From Liquorilactobacillus uvarum DSM 19971 (GTDB lineage: Bacteria > Bacillota > Bacilli > Lactobacillales > Lactobacillaceae), in contig NZ_AZEG01000006.1 of NCBI RefSeq assembly GCF_001434935.1, positions 1-64,000 of the forward strand: DNA of 64,000 nucleotides, read 5' to 3'. Under the pieces are notes generated by a model. The model worked only from the letters and a program-made list of their open reading frames with translations, made no database searches and was not told the DNA's origin. Positions 35,589-45,146 of this stretch are shown here, piece by piece; the stretch's first letter is position 1, and each line of letters begins with the position of its first letter. The translations under genes and the position numbers were made by a program.

Positions 35589-36791
35589 ATGAATAATAGT
35601 CTAGTAAAAAAAGCAATTAATGACTTAAAAAAGGGAAAACTAATTTTAGTAGTTGATGACCAAGATCGAGAAGCGGAGGGAGATTTTCTCGGTTTGGCGG
35701 AACTTGCAACCGGTGAAACATTGAATATGATGGTCACTTATGGTCGTGGGCTGGTTTGTGCACCTATGGCACAGAGCGTGGCGGAACATTTAAATTTAGA
35801 CTTGATGACTACACATAATACAGAAAGTTTTAAAACAGCTTTTACTATCAGTGTAGATCATAGAGCAACCACTACTGGAATCTCGGCATTTGACAGAGCC
35901 AAGACGATCACGTCTTTATGTAATCCTGAGTCTAAGCCAGATGATTTTGAGCATCCAGGTCATATTTTCCCGTTGATTGCCGAAAAAGGCGGTGTATTGA
36001 AACGCCAAGGCCATACTGAAGCAGCAGTTGATTTGGCGTTTATGGCAGGCAGCGAGCCAGTTGCCTACATTTGTGAAACGCTGAATCCTGATGGGACAAT
36101 GGCACGGCTGCCGCAGCTAAAAAAAATGGCGCAACAACTGGATTTGACGTTGGTCACTATTCAAGAAATAATTGCTTACCGCTACAGTCTTAACCAGAAT
36201 GCAGTTACTGCAATTGCTCCTGTAAAAATGCCAACGAGAGAAGGTGATTTTTCTTTGACCGGATACGTTTCGACTACTGATGATCAAACACAGTTATTGC
36301 TCAGTAAAGGCAAATTATCATCTGAACAGCCGCTGCTTTTACGGTTGCATTCTGAATGCTTTACAGGTGATATTTTGGGTTCGAAGCGTTGTGACTGTGG
36401 TGAACAGCTACACAAATCGATGCAAAAAATTCAAGAAGAGGGTAGAGGAGCTGTTTTATATTTACGTCAAGAAGGACGTGGTATCGGGCTTTTGAATAAG
36501 CTTAGAGCTTATAAACTGCAAGAAACAGGATATGATACCTACGATGCTAATATCAAGCTGGGATTTGCACCCGATGAACGGAATTATGGCATTGCAGCAG
36601 CTATTCTTCATGACCAGAAAATTAAGAAGGTCCGCTTGATGACTAACAATCCGGCAAAAGTTAAGGCGTTGACCGAATATGGTATTGAAGTTGTGGAACA
36701 GGTGCCGCTTGAAACTGAACCGCAAGCTGAAAATATAAAGTATTTGAGAACCAAGAAAGACAAGTTTCATCATGCACTGCATTTAAATTAG
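35589..36791 (+). CDS. ribAB: Bifunctional DHBP synthase / GTP cyclohydrolase II RibAB
   Basis: A protein of 400 residues. The N-terminal half makes dihydroxybutanone phosphate ([21 protein letters not shown]). The C-terminal half opens the GTP ring, with zinc ligands in [17 protein letters not shown] and the catalytic RQEGRGIGL. These are the two entry steps of riboflavin synthesis. ATG at 35589 is preferred over GTG at 35580 because GCGGGG then has an 8-base spacing. Confidence 0.95.
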   Translation: MNNSLVKKAINDLKKGKLILVVDDQDREAEGDFLGLAELATGETLNMMVTYGRGLVCAPMAQSVAEHLNLDLMTTHNTESFKTAFTISVDHRATTTGISAFDRAKTITSLCNPESKPDDFEHPGHIFPLIAEKGGVLKRQGHTEAAVDLAFMAGSEPVAYICETLNPDGTMARLPQLKKMAQQLDLTLVTIQEIIAYRYSLNQNAVTAIAPVKMPTREGDFSLTGYVSTTDDQTQLLLSKGKLSSEQPLLLRLHSECFTGDILGSKRCDCGEQLHKSMQKIQEEGRGAVLYLRQEGRGIGLLNKLRAYKLQETGYDTYDANIKLGFAPDERNYGIAAAILHDQKIKKVRLMTNNPAKVKALTEYGIEVVEQVPLETEPQAENIKYLRTKKDKFHHALHLN

Positions 36792-36807
36792 AAGGGAAGT
36801 TAAGATT

Positions 36808-37272
36808 ATGACAACATATGTTGGAAATTTAACAGTTAAGAAGGCAAAGGTCGCAATTGTCGTAGCACGTTTTAATGAATTAGTGACAAATAAATTATTA
36901 GGCGGGGCATTAGATGCTTTAATCCGGCACGGAGTTTCTAAGGATGACATTGATATAGTTTGGGTTCCAGGAGCTTTTGAAATACCTGCTATTGTTAAGT
37001 TACTTGATGAATCTGGTAAGTATGAAGGAATCGTAACTTTGGGAGCAGTTGTTCGCGGTGAGACCAGCCACTATGATTATGTCTGTAACGAAGTATCAAA
37101 GGGTATTGGGACATTGGCATTGACAGGTAAAACACCACTCGTTTTTGGTGTTTTGACGACTGAAACGATTGAACAGGCTCTGCAGCGTGCGGGTGGAAAA
37201 GCCGGAAATAAGGGTAGCGAAGTAGCCAATGATATTCTAGAATTGATAAATCTCAGAAAACAATTACGTTAA
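36808..37272 (+). CDS. ribH: 6,7-dimethyl-8-ribityllumazine synthase
   Basis: A 154-residue lumazine synthase with [28 protein letters not shown] and [11 protein letters not shown]. It condenses the RibD and RibAB products and completes the operon. GAAGGGAAG lies ahead of the ATG. Family members self-assemble into capsids of 60 or pentamers; length and motifs here are typical. Confidence 0.95.
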   Translation: MTTYVGNLTVKKAKVAIVVARFNELVTNKLLGGALDALIRHGVSKDDIDIVWVPGAFEIPAIVKLLDESGKYEGIVTLGAVVRGETSHYDYVCNEVSKGIGTLALTGKTPLVFGVLTTETIEQALQRAGGKAGNKGSEVANDILELINLRKQLR

Positions 37273-37591
37273 TTTTAGAGTTGCAGCGCAGAAAAAAATA
37301 TTCTCGATAATAAATTTTATAAAATTTTTGCAAAAAAACCTGCGGATGAGAATAATTCGATATACTGACCGTTGTCGACATGTTTTCTTCAGAGGATCGG
37401 TTCTTCCAAACCGGTTTTCTTATGATCGGCTGCTGAGGCCGTCGTGATGTCTTTTAGAAAATAGTAAACTTTTGGACATGTGGACCATAATAGTCGCATG
37501 TATTTTTTAGTAATGCTATGGTATGCAGGATGACAACAGCATTAGAAGTATGTTACTTTTAAAAGACACTCAATAGGGGAGAAGGTTAATA
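37273..37591. other. Intergenic stretch, 319 bp, with nested inverted repeats
   Basis: Holds a weak terminator (37396-37422). It also holds an imperfect inverted repeat, GTCTTTTAGAAAATAGTAA near 37449 against TTACTTTTAAAAGAC near 37554, enclosing a smaller one (TAATGCT near 37510, AGCATTA near 37537). This could be a structured leader of the ABC gene or a MITE-like remnant of about 120 bp. Confidence 0.4.
37396..37422 (+). terminator. Probable terminator of the rib operon
   Basis: CGGTT and AACCG pair around a six-base loop, followed by GTTTTCTT. The stem is short. Confidence 0.5.
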
Positions 37592-39574
37592 ATGGCATTT
37601 TTGGAATTAAAGAACATTCACAAGTCGTATTATCTAGGTAAGGAAGAATTTCCAGTTTTAAAGGGGATCGATCTTGGCTTTGACAAAGGTGAGTTCGTCT
37701 CTATTTTAGGTGAATCAGGTGGCGGTAAGTCAACACTAATGAACATTATTGGTGGATTGGATCGCGATTTTGAGGGGTCAGTTGCAGTTAATGGTGAGGT
37801 CCTTGATCATAAACAAGAAAAAAGACTTGACCTTTATCGGCGAAAGACAATCGGTTATATTTTTCAGAGCTTTAATCTGATTAATTATCAAACTAACCTA
37901 GAAAATGTTATGACGAGCTTGAATATGACGGCTTTGTCAGGTGCAGAACGAAAAAAACGTGCAGTTGAATTGTTGGATCAAGTTGGTTTAATGGAACATA
38001 TAAACAAATATCCTAACCAATTATCTGGTGGTCAAAAGCAGCGAGTTGCAATTGCCCGTGCGCTGGCATCATCGCCGGATGTTATTATTGCAGATGAACC
38101 CACTGGGGCACTTGATGCTGTTAATACTAGAGATGTTTTAGAGATTTTAGAAAGTATTGCTAAAGATGGAAAACTCGTCATCGTTGTGACCCATTCACAA
38201 GAAGTAGCCGATTATGGAACGCGTATTCTTCATATGTCGGATGGCAAAATCGACGAGGAGAAGACATTAAAAGATAAGTTTTCAAATGAGAAACAGACGG
38301 AAGAAGTCGTTTCGAAACCGTTAGCTGCTCGTACTATTTGGAAGATGGCTTATGATCATGTGCGCTTTAACAAACTGCGTAATTTTCTAATTACATTAGG
38401 TTCTGCAATTGGTGTTTTTTCTGTTATTCTTTTCCTGGGTTTGGGTAATGGGATAAAAGGATATATCAACGATCAGGTCAATCAATTGGCTAATCCAAAA
38501 TATCCGACAGTAATGAAGAATGTAACGACCGATAATAAGGCTTCAAATAATGAGCGTTTACAGGAAACGATGCAGAAGATGACGACTGATTATAAGTCAA
38601 CGACCATATCTGACAAGTCCTTGGAAAAAATTGATAAGATTGCTCATGTAAATGATGTTATCAAAGGGTACCAGTTCAATAATGTTTCATTTAATTCTGG
38701 CAAAACAAGCGTTCAGGGTTCACAATTGCAGACTTGGACCCCTGCAATTTCTGAAAAAGCAATTAAAGCAGGACATAAGCCAGGAAAAAATGAAATAGTC
38801 ATTGATAAGACATTTGCTCAAAAAATTGATAGTGATTGGAAATCAGTTATTGGCAAAAAGGTAACGCTCAAATATACGGCATTCGATAGCGATAATATGC
38901 CTGTTCAGGTCACAGATACCTTAAAGGTAGTGGGAATTGCGGAAGGTGGTCAGGCGGGAGCGATCTTTAGTACTGACTATCAGACAGCTAAAGCTGCTCT
39001 GAACAAAGCAGGGGCCATTACAGAAGCTAATATGGCTTCAATTGCAGTTGACAAAGCAGAAAATGTTAAAGCGGCTGTCAAGAAAGTAAATTCAATAAAA
39101 GTTGATGGGAAGCGTGCCTTTGTTGGTATTTCAATCGGGGATGTGTTAGATACAATCAATACAATTACAAGTCTAGCTTCATATGTACTGGCGGCAATTG
39201 CAGGTATTTCATTGATTGTATCGGCTATTATGATCATCGTGACAACTTACATGTCTGTTTCAGAACGGACTAAGGAAATAGGTGTACTACGGGCACTGGG
39301 TGCACGTTCCAAGGATATTCGCAAGTTATTTACAAGTGAAAGCTTAATGGTTGGAATGATCTCAGCTTTGGTCGGCTTAGCAGCCGCTTATATTGGACAA
39401 CTGCTGATGAATATGGCGCTTCATGGACTGATTAAGTACGATATTGTGCAGATCTCGTTTGGAAATGTCCTTTTTGCGATCATTATCAGCTTGATTATTG
39501 CATTAGTAGCAAGTTTTGTACCATCTAGAAAAGCTGCAAAATTAAATACAATTGATGCATTGGCAGCTGACTAG
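37592..39574 (+). CDS. MacB-type ABC transporter, fused ATPase and permease
   Basis: A 660-residue fusion. The N-terminal ATPase (1-230) has Walker A GESGGGKST, signature LSGGQKQR and Walker B IIADEPTGALD. An FtsX-type permease follows: TM1 near 262-285, a large extracellular domain to about 520, then three TMs, with YMSVSERTKEIGVLRALGARS. In lactobacilli such fused pumps are usually linked to antimicrobial peptide resistance or lipoprotein traffic. No two-component system is adjacent. It is a single-gene unit with its own terminator. Substrate unknown. Confidence 0.87.
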   Translation: MAFLELKNIHKSYYLGKEEFPVLKGIDLGFDKGEFVSILGESGGGKSTLMNIIGGLDRDFEGSVAVNGEVLDHKQEKRLDLYRRKTIGYIFQSFNLINYQTNLENVMTSLNMTALSGAERKKRAVELLDQVGLMEHINKYPNQLSGGQKQRVAIARALASSPDVIIADEPTGALDAVNTRDVLEILESIAKDGKLVIVVTHSQEVADYGTRILHMSDGKIDEEKTLKDKFSNEKQTEEVVSKPLAARTIWKMAYDHVRFNKLRNFLITLGSAIGVFSVILFLGLGNGIKGYINDQVNQLANPKYPTVMKNVTTDNKASNNERLQETMQKMTTDYKSTTISDKSLEKIDKIAHVNDVIKGYQFNNVSFNSGKTSVQGSQLQTWTPAISEKAIKAGHKPGKNEIVIDKTFAQKIDSDWKSVIGKKVTLKYTAFDSDNMPVQVTDTLKVVGIAEGGQAGAIFSTDYQTAKAALNKAGAITEANMASIAVDKAENVKAAVKKVNSIKVDGKRAFVGISIGDVLDTINTITSLASYVLAAIAGISLIVSAIMIIVTTYMSVSERTKEIGVLRALGARSKDIRKLFTSESLMVGMISALVGLAAAYIGQLLMNMALHGLIKYDIVQISFGNVLFAIIISLIIALVASFVPSRKAAKLNTIDALAAD

Positions 39575-39644
39575 GAATCAAAGCAGAGGTTTAATTCAAT
39601 TGATCGAATAAGAACACTTTAGTAATGTTCTTAACATATATTTT

Positions 39645-39685
39645 CCCGTGAGTGAAGTTCATTTTCTTCATTCACGGGATTTTTT
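39645..39685 (+). terminator. Rho-independent terminator after the MacB-type gene
   Basis: CCCGTGAGTGAAG and CTTCATTCACGGG form a stem with one G-T pair, followed by ATTTTTT. Confidence 0.9.
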
Positions 39686-40143
39686 GGGTGTACCAATTAT
39701 TGACATCTAGTGTTAACTTTGTTGATCGATAAACCGATTAAGAATGTAGGCAGGATAACTTAGCTACTTGGCATGTAGTAAAACTAAAATATTTAAGACA
39801 GTATCTTTTCAAATGTTTAAAAATAGAACTAAAAATGAAGGCAATTAAGTGTTTGAATGCGATTACAAACTATTATGCGTAGTATTAACAAAATAAATTA
39901 ATAAGGGCTATTTTTTAGCATAGAATTCGTGTAGAGTTATAATGAGTTCAAATGAGTTAGCGCTTTATTTTTATTGATGGTATCACGGAATAGTTGAATA
40001 TCCGATAATTTGGTGAAGAGAGATAGCTGAACGAACTTTTTCTTTGTAGGACAACTCAAGAAGAAAAAAGCTTTTTGACCTTGAATTTGTCAAAAATAGA
40101 ATTAACTTAGAAAAAATTTGAGGGATGAGGAGAGGACAAAATT
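39686..40143. other. Intergenic stretch, 458 bp, before the c-di-GMP genes
   Basis: AT-rich with no coding frame or clear repeat. It presumably holds the promoter of the EAL/GGDEF pair. GAGGAGAGG at about 40127-40135 is the ribosome site. Confidence 0.5.
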
Positions 40144-40884
40144 ATGATTGAAGATATCGCCAGAAATAAGCATGAACTAATCGAAGGATTTTATTTAGTT
40201 TTTCAGCCAATATTCAAAGTATGTCCGTCAGGAACCCCCCAAATTGTCGATTATGAAATTCTATTGCGTGCTGCTGATCATTGCTTCCCCAAGGATAGGT
40301 TTCAAAACATAATAGAAGATGAGGATCGGAATGGTATCTTTTTGTCATGGTTTGCCGGAAAATTAGTTGAGTTAATAACTCATTTTCCACAAAAAAAATT
40401 CGATATAAATATCGAGCCACAACAACTACAATACCAAAGTACATGGGACTTTCTTTCAAGAATGAGTTCATACAGCGATCAACTTATAATTGAAATTACA
40501 GAGAGAGCACCTTTGTATTTTGAATACTCTTCTAAAAATGCTATAATTTTGGAGGGTTCTTTGAGCAAAATAAAGAGTTTGGGTTACGAAGTCGCACTTG
40601 ATGATGTAGGGAACGGACAAAATAGCCTAGGTGAGGTTGTCAAAAATTACCCTAATATAGATCGTCTTAAATTCTCGATGGTTTGCTTTAGGAACATTAA
40701 AGATCAGATCGAGCTTAATTTTTTGAAATCTTGGATCAAGCTATCTGAGGAATATCAACTGGAAATTGTCGTTGAAGGTATCGAAACTAAAGAAATGTCA
40801 GCTAAACTTGTCGAAGATAATTGTTATTGTCTGCAACAGGGATTCTACTGGCAATTTCCCAAGGGAGTAGATAGTCTGAATTAG
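40144..40884 (+). CDS. EAL-domain protein, probable c-di-GMP phosphodiesterase
   Basis: A 246-residue stand-alone EAL domain without sensory or membrane segments. The signature reads YEILLR (EIL for EAL), and the residues needed for metal binding and catalysis are present: Glu38, Asn89, Glu117 (EITE), Asp153-Asp154 (LDDVGNG), Lys176, Glu211 (EGIE) and Gln232. The loop-6 motif DDFGTG is changed to DDVGNG, which may weaken dimer-based activation. It is translated with the GGDEF gene 8 bases downstream. Hydrolysis of c-di-GMP to pGpG is expected from the family; activity is inferred. Confidence 0.85.
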   Translation: MIEDIARNKHELIEGFYLVFQPIFKVCPSGTPQIVDYEILLRAADHCFPKDRFQNIIEDEDRNGIFLSWFAGKLVELITHFPQKKFDINIEPQQLQYQSTWDFLSRMSSYSDQLIIEITERAPLYFEYSSKNAIILEGSLSKIKSLGYEVALDDVGNGQNSLGEVVKNYPNIDRLKFSMVCFRNIKDQIELNFLKSWIKLSEEYQLEIVVEGIETKEMSAKLVEDNCYCLQQGFYWQFPKGVDSLN

Positions 40885-40892
40885 AAGAAGTT

Positions 40893-42008
40893 GTGGGTGT
40901 AGTGGATAAGTTTATATTTTTAGTTTTATTAATGCCGATAATGATAGTTAGCCTCTTATTCGCCAAATATGTTTTTTATGCTAAAATCTTTCAAAAACTT
41001 AAACGACCTGTTTTTTTCTTGATGGTCGTTTTGTTGTTTATTACACATCAGTACTTTATTGTTTCGTTTGCGATGAATAATGTTGGTTTTGTTTGCTACC
41101 AGTACGTTCTAGCCATGGCATCATATTTTATCAATAAAAAATACGGGATAGTGCTGCTGTTTCTTTCTGCTTTTACAGTTAATGTTTATCTAGCGATTAA
41201 TAACAGTACTAATTTTTTTCGTCTTCTGCTGGCAGCAGTTATTTTTTTGGGTGTACTGATGGTTGTCAGTTGTATTGAAAAGGTATCAAGAAAACATATA
41301 CTGATTGGTTATGCTGTTGCTAATATTTTGATTAATACTTCTGTTCCTTGGCTTTTTGCAACATTGTATCCAGAAAGATCTTACTCAATTGGTTCTATGT
41401 TTTTAGTGGCAGTGGGAAGCTTGTTGATTAATATTTTGATAGGTTTATATACGTATAGTGTTGAAGCAGAGAGTAGGAAAATTGCGCAGATTGAAAGAAG
41501 AGAATCACACGATAAGTTGACGGATTTGTACAATTACAATGCTTACAGCAGATTTATTGAAAAAATAAAATTTGAACCGCAAGGTGACTGGCTGACGGTA
41601 ATGATCGATCTGGATCATTTCAAGCAGGTTAATGACACATATGGTCACCTTGATGGTAATGAGGCTTTAAAATTTTTTTCGCGTAGTTTGAGTGACTTTA
41701 TAAGGCAGAATATCATAGCTGAAAGCCGATTGTTCCGTTTTGGTGGAGAAGAGTTTTGTTTGCTTATTAAGGATTATCCTGCTGAGAGATGTTTTGAAAA
41801 GATGGATAAATTTCAGGAATTACTGCATGAGAAGCCGTTTTTTACTCAAGATGGGCACAAATTAAGCCTTTCATTTTCTGCTGGATTGGCTTCTACCAAG
41901 GATAGTGAGCAGGACGTTCTGTTGATGATTAGAAATGCTGACGCAGCACTTTATATAGCTAAAAGAAGCGGCAAAGGACGGGTCGTATGTCCCGATTGTC
42001 ATTTCTGA
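40893..42008 (+). CDS. Membrane GGDEF-domain diguanylate cyclase
   Basis: A 371-residue protein with about six membrane segments in residues 1-190, a short linker, then a GGDEF domain (205-365). The active-site motif GGEEF is at 284-288 and the substrate Asp in MIDLDHFKQVND near 238-248. The inhibitory I-site RxxD is absent: the aligned positions hold Ile and Ser, so product feedback is not expected. GTG start with a weak ribosome site. Paired with the EAL gene it forms a small make-and-break c-di-GMP unit. No cellulose or exopolysaccharide genes are seen beside it. Confidence 0.87.
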   Translation: MGVVDKFIFLVLLMPIMIVSLLFAKYVFYAKIFQKLKRPVFFLMVVLLFITHQYFIVSFAMNNVGFVCYQYVLAMASYFINKKYGIVLLFLSAFTVNVYLAINNSTNFFRLLLAAVIFLGVLMVVSCIEKVSRKHILIGYAVANILINTSVPWLFATLYPERSYSIGSMFLVAVGSLLINILIGLYTYSVEAESRKIAQIERRESHDKLTDLYNYNAYSRFIEKIKFEPQGDWLTVMIDLDHFKQVNDTYGHLDGNEALKFFSRSLSDFIRQNIIAESRLFRFGGEEFCLLIKDYPAERCFEKMDKFQELLHEKPFFTQDGHKLSLSFSAGLASTKDSEQDVLLMIRNADAALYIAKRSGKGRVVCPDCHF

Positions 42009-42083
42009 GTTTCAGAATTTTATGTTTTCGGATATTAATCTCGGATTTTATGGGATATCTGCATAAAGAAGCTGTAACAACAG

Positions 42084-42173
42084 ATGTCAGGTTTTGAACA
42101 TCAACTGTGGATTGTGGAACATGGATCAATGTCTGTGGTTAAGCGGCAGAACGTGACTATTGAAGTATGTTAA
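42084..42173 (+). pseudogene. Short coding remnant ending in the KRQ-x3-IE-x-C motif
   Basis: A 29-codon open stretch from ATG to TAA ends SVVKRQNVTIEVC. It matches the remnant at 5881-5955 (FVIKRQSLNIEIC) in peptide, DNA and position just ahead of a terminator. It has no good ribosome site (CAACAG precedes the ATG), so it is more likely the 3' end of a lost gene than a peptide gene. Confidence 0.4.
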
Positions 42174-42191
42174 TTCATATAATACAAGGTA

Positions 42192-42243
42192 AGAAACAGC
42201 CCCAAAGTTAAAGTGAAAAGACTTTAATTTTGGGGCTGTTTCT
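42192..42243 (+). terminator. Strong rho-independent terminator
   Basis: AGAAACAGCCCCAAAGT and the complementary ACTTTAATTTTGGGGCTGTTTCT side form a long stem. It ends the GGDEF transcript. Confidence 0.85.
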
Positions 42244-42628
42244 ATGGTTAAAGTTTTAAAGAAGGCAAAGTTTAAAGTGTTCATGGAATGTTTTGAGACA
42301 GCGAAACAAAAAGTTTCACATGAAACTAATCGTAATGGAGATATAACGCCTAGAATTTTTGGTTATTAAGCTAACTTTTTAAATTCAACTTCAACTTTCT
42401 AAACTGTTTTTCGGAATTTGATCTCCGGTAGGTGTTGCTTCTTGTACTTTTTTTATATTAAAATTAGAGTGGCTTTTCTAAAAATATAGACAGAGTTATA
42501 CTTTATTAAGATACTTGCGACTTAAACTAATAGAAAAAATTAGTAATGTTTCATTATTTCAGTGACTGGCTTGAGAGATGAATTAATCGAAGTGCAAGCA
42601 TAAGAATAAGAGAAAATGGGGTGGCACT

Positions 42629-43489
42629 TTGAAAATTAGAATGACAAAAAAAATGATTTTGAGCATTGCGATAATTTTGTTTGTTGTATGTATTGGGGGT
42701 TACATAGGTTTTAGATACTTGAATGTTAAAAACAATAATAGATCAAAAGTTGTCCCGACACTTTATTTACATGGCTGGGGAGCATCTGGAAATTCTACTA
42801 ATAACATGATTGCATACGCTGAAAAGCATGATCGTGCCAAGAAGGTTTTGAAGGCGATTGTTTCAAAGAAAGGCAGTGTAAGGTTTATTGGAAGGTGGGC
42901 TAAAAAAGACAAACATCCGATAGTTCAAGTTATTTTCAAGGATAATAAAGAAAATAACTATCTGACAACAAGTAAGTGGTTTAAAAACGTGGTATACCTT
43001 TTAAAAGAGCGTTATCGCATAAGAAGTTTTAATGCTGTAGCCCATTCAATGGGGAACCTGACACTTATGTACTATGAGTTAGATTACGGAAGAAATAAAA
43101 ATTTACCTCAGCTTAGAAAAGAAGTAAATATTGCAGGACATTTCAATGGAATTGTCGGAATTGATGATAAAATTAACCAAAATAAACTTCTGAAAAACGG
43201 GAAACCGGAATTTTTAGATAAATATTATCGTTATCAACTAGCCCATCGGCAAAACTTTCCTAAAGGTCAAGTTGATATTCTGAATATCTTCGGAAATTTA
43301 GAGGATGGAAGCAATTCTGATGGGAAGGTTACGCGAGTATCTGCGCGATCACTTAAATATTTGTTACACGATAGGTATAGAAGTTATCAGGAGATTGAAA
43401 TCAGAGGACCTCATGCGCAACATAGCAAGTTGCATGAAAATAATCAGGTAAACAAAATAGTTGGAGACTTTCTTTGGAATCAAGGGTAA
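42629..43489 (+). CDS. DUF915-type alpha/beta hydrolase, membrane-anchored
   Basis: A 286-residue hydrolase of the DUF915 type common in lactobacilli. Residues 8-28 form an N-terminal membrane anchor or signal. The oxyanion region is YLHGWG at 46-51 and the nucleophile elbow is AHSMG (Ser140). An acid (in LEDGSNSDGKV) and a late His (in GPHAQHSKLH) can complete the triad. Members are annotated as cell-surface hydrolases or lipases, with unknown natural substrate. TTG start after GGGGTGG. Single gene followed by a hairpin. Confidence 0.83.
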   Translation: MKIRMTKKMILSIAIILFVVCIGGYIGFRYLNVKNNNRSKVVPTLYLHGWGASGNSTNNMIAYAEKHDRAKKVLKAIVSKKGSVRFIGRWAKKDKHPIVQVIFKDNKENNYLTTSKWFKNVVYLLKERYRIRSFNAVAHSMGNLTLMYYELDYGRNKNLPQLRKEVNIAGHFNGIVGIDDKINQNKLLKNGKPEFLDKYYRYQLAHRQNFPKGQVDILNIFGNLEDGSNSDGKVTRVSARSLKYLLHDRYRSYQEIEIRGPHAQHSKLHENNQVNKIVGDFLWNQG

Positions 43490-43513
43490 TCTTGCTTTTA
43501 AGCAAATAAATAA

Positions 43514-43567
43514 AGAGACAGTAAAAACACGCTAAAACATTAGTTTTGGGGTGTTTTTACTGTCTCT
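43514..43567. terminator. Long hairpin, likely bidirectional terminator
   Basis: AGAGACAGTAAAAACAC pairs with GTGTTTTTACTGTCTCT around a loop. No T-run follows directly; termination is inferred from stem strength and position after the hydrolase gene. Confidence 0.65.
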
Positions 43568-43770
43568 GGAGCAAGCACTGATTAAATGGCCGCTAAGGAG
43601 TTAAACAATTTTTATTTAATCTTTTTTTAATGTAGTGGTATTTATTAAATCACGATTGTAATAATAATTCTAAAAGAACGGTTTGGACGCTGTTGCCAAA
43701 ATGTATTTCAGCTGATTTACAGCACTAAAACAACTTATTTATTAGTTTTATAGCAATTATATGTCATAGA

Positions 43771-43792
43771 GTTTAGTGCTGCAGCACTAAAC
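43771..43792. repeat. Perfect 22-bp palindrome
   Basis: The arm GTTTAGTGCTG is followed directly by its exact complement CAGCACTAAAC. One arm (CAGCACTAAA) recurs at 43720-43729. No T-run follows on either strand. A protein-binding site is likelier than a terminator; the partner is unknown. Confidence 0.6.
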
Positions 43793-43894
43793 ATTGGATT
43801 GAGGTTTAGGCTTTAAACCATATTAATGATTAAAAAAGTATGATATTTTTATTTCAACAGAATTAAATAATGATTAAAAAGAGGGCGATTGGAA

Positions 43895-45064
43895 TTATAA
43901 AGCATCACGAATGTAAAAAGCAAGCATGAGACGGAATCGTTCTTCGTTTGAATCAAGTTTAGATTTGAGGATCTCCTTGATTTTTCTAATGCGGTAGTTA
44001 ATTGTATTTCTATGAGTATAAGTTAATTCGGAAACAGCTTTGATACTGCAGTTTTGCTGTAGATAAAGCTTAAGTAACGCAACGTAGTCTGTTTCATGTT
44101 CTTCATCATATTGAAGTAGGGGTTCTAATGTTTGCTGAGAGTTTTCCTTCAGTATTTCGAGATTATTGACGGAAAGGACTAACTCATTAATTCCATTTCT
44201 TTTGAAAAAACAAATTGAGGAAGAATTTTTTTTCTGAATATGGTCCATGATGTATTTGACTTGTTTGTAGGCTTTATGGAGATCCTTAACAGAATTTACT
44301 GTTTCACTGACACTTGTTTCAAAATCAAATTTACCAAAACGTTTTTTCAACATAGTGTCAATTGTATGAGCAAATTTGTCGAGTTGGGCAGCATAGGCAC
44401 GATTGATTACGATAAAAAGAGCCTCATCATAATCAAAAATGCAGTTATCCAGTCCGTAGTTATTGAGAATAATTTGAATGTTCAAGTGTAATTGACCATA
44501 AAACTTAGTATCCATTTTTTGAATATTAAAGTTTTTACCGTTAATTGCAACAATAGCATATGTTGCATCTAAGCTGAAATTATTTCTTTCAAGCTGAATT
44601 TCATAAAGTTCAGGATTATTTGGCCGAAAGATAGCATTTTTAATACTACCCATCAAGCTGTAGGATAATTGCTCAGTTAAAAAAATGCGGTTGCAATAAT
44701 CACGGATAATATCAATCAAGTGAACTTTCCAAGGAACGCTGATCAACGGAAAATTCAGTTTGCTGCATTTATCAATGATATCTTGCGGAATTTCAGTGAT
44801 GAATTTACCGGTATTTACTATTAAGGCGGTGGCTCCTGAATGAGTAACCTTATCGACATATTCGGAAAACCAAGAAGGAGAGTCCATACCGATACCTGTT
44901 GTGATGACTACTTCATTTCCATGGAGATATTCCATCGTATCGATGTTTTCTAAAATATGGATCCAGCTGAATAATTGATCAAGGCCTTCACTTCCAGCTA
45001 ATAGATTCATGTGATATTTTTCCTTGGTTGCATAATAAACTGTGCGTAATTTGATGGCCATCAT
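43895..45064 (-). CDS. PucR-family transcriptional regulator
   Basis: A 389-residue intact regulator: an N-terminal PucR sensing domain (about 5-120, with NEVVITTGIG and IPQDIIDKCSKLNFPLISVP), a GGDEF-like middle region and a C-terminal PucR-type helix-turn-helix (SIKAVSELTYTHRNTINYRIRKIKEIL, about 337-363). ATG-ATG start after AAGGGGTG. It diverges from the aminotransferase and ABC importer genes at 45147-49023, which it probably controls in response to their substrate; PucR relatives such as GabR-like activators respond to amino compounds. Complete paralogue of the broken gene at 29-750. Confidence 0.87.
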   Translation of the reverse strand: MMAIKLRTVYYATKEKYHMNLLAGSEGLDQLFSWIHILENIDTMEYLHGNEVVITTGIGMDSPSWFSEYVDKVTHSGATALIVNTGKFITEIPQDIIDKCSKLNFPLISVPWKVHLIDIIRDYCNRIFLTEQLSYSLMGSIKNAIFRPNNPELYEIQLERNNFSLDATYAIVAINGKNFNIQKMDTKFYGQLHLNIQIILNNYGLDNCIFDYDEALFIVINRAYAAQLDKFAHTIDTMLKKRFGKFDFETSVSETVNSVKDLHKAYKQVKYIMDHIQKKNSSSICFFKRNGINELVLSVNNLEILKENSQQTLEPLLQYDEEHETDYVALLKLYLQQNCSIKAVSELTYTHRNTINYRIRKIKEILKSKLDSNEERFRLMLAFYIRDAL

Positions 45065-45146
45065 TTCACCCCTTGAAAAGCTTAACTTTTAATTATTAAT
45101 CATTATAAATTATATTTTTGTATAGTCAATGAAAGAAGGAATTCAG

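Larger units (their letters stand above)
42009..42628. other. Intergenic stretch, 620 bp
   Basis: Holds a coding remnant (42084-42173), a strong terminator (42192-42243) and an inverted repeat AGTTTCA-CA-TGAAACT (42312-42327) that loosely resembles parS. The remainder is AT-rich. No intact gene is seen. Confidence 0.55.
43490..43894. other. Convergent intergenic stretch, 405 bp
   Basis: Holds the hairpin at 43514-43567 and the perfect palindrome at 43771-43792, plus a lone copy of one arm at 43720-43730. No gene is seen. Confidence 0.55.

Noticed and set aside
37273-37591. Insertion sequence between ribH and the ABC gene
   Set aside because: No transposase frame, no clear target duplication; only imperfect inverted repeats.
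42312-42327. parS-like inverted repeat AGTTTCACATGAAACT
   Set aside because: It differs from the ParB site consensus at three positions, including the centre, and there are no replication-origin genes near. A related TTTCATGTGAAA at about 3567 shows that such repeats arise in AT-rich gaps here.
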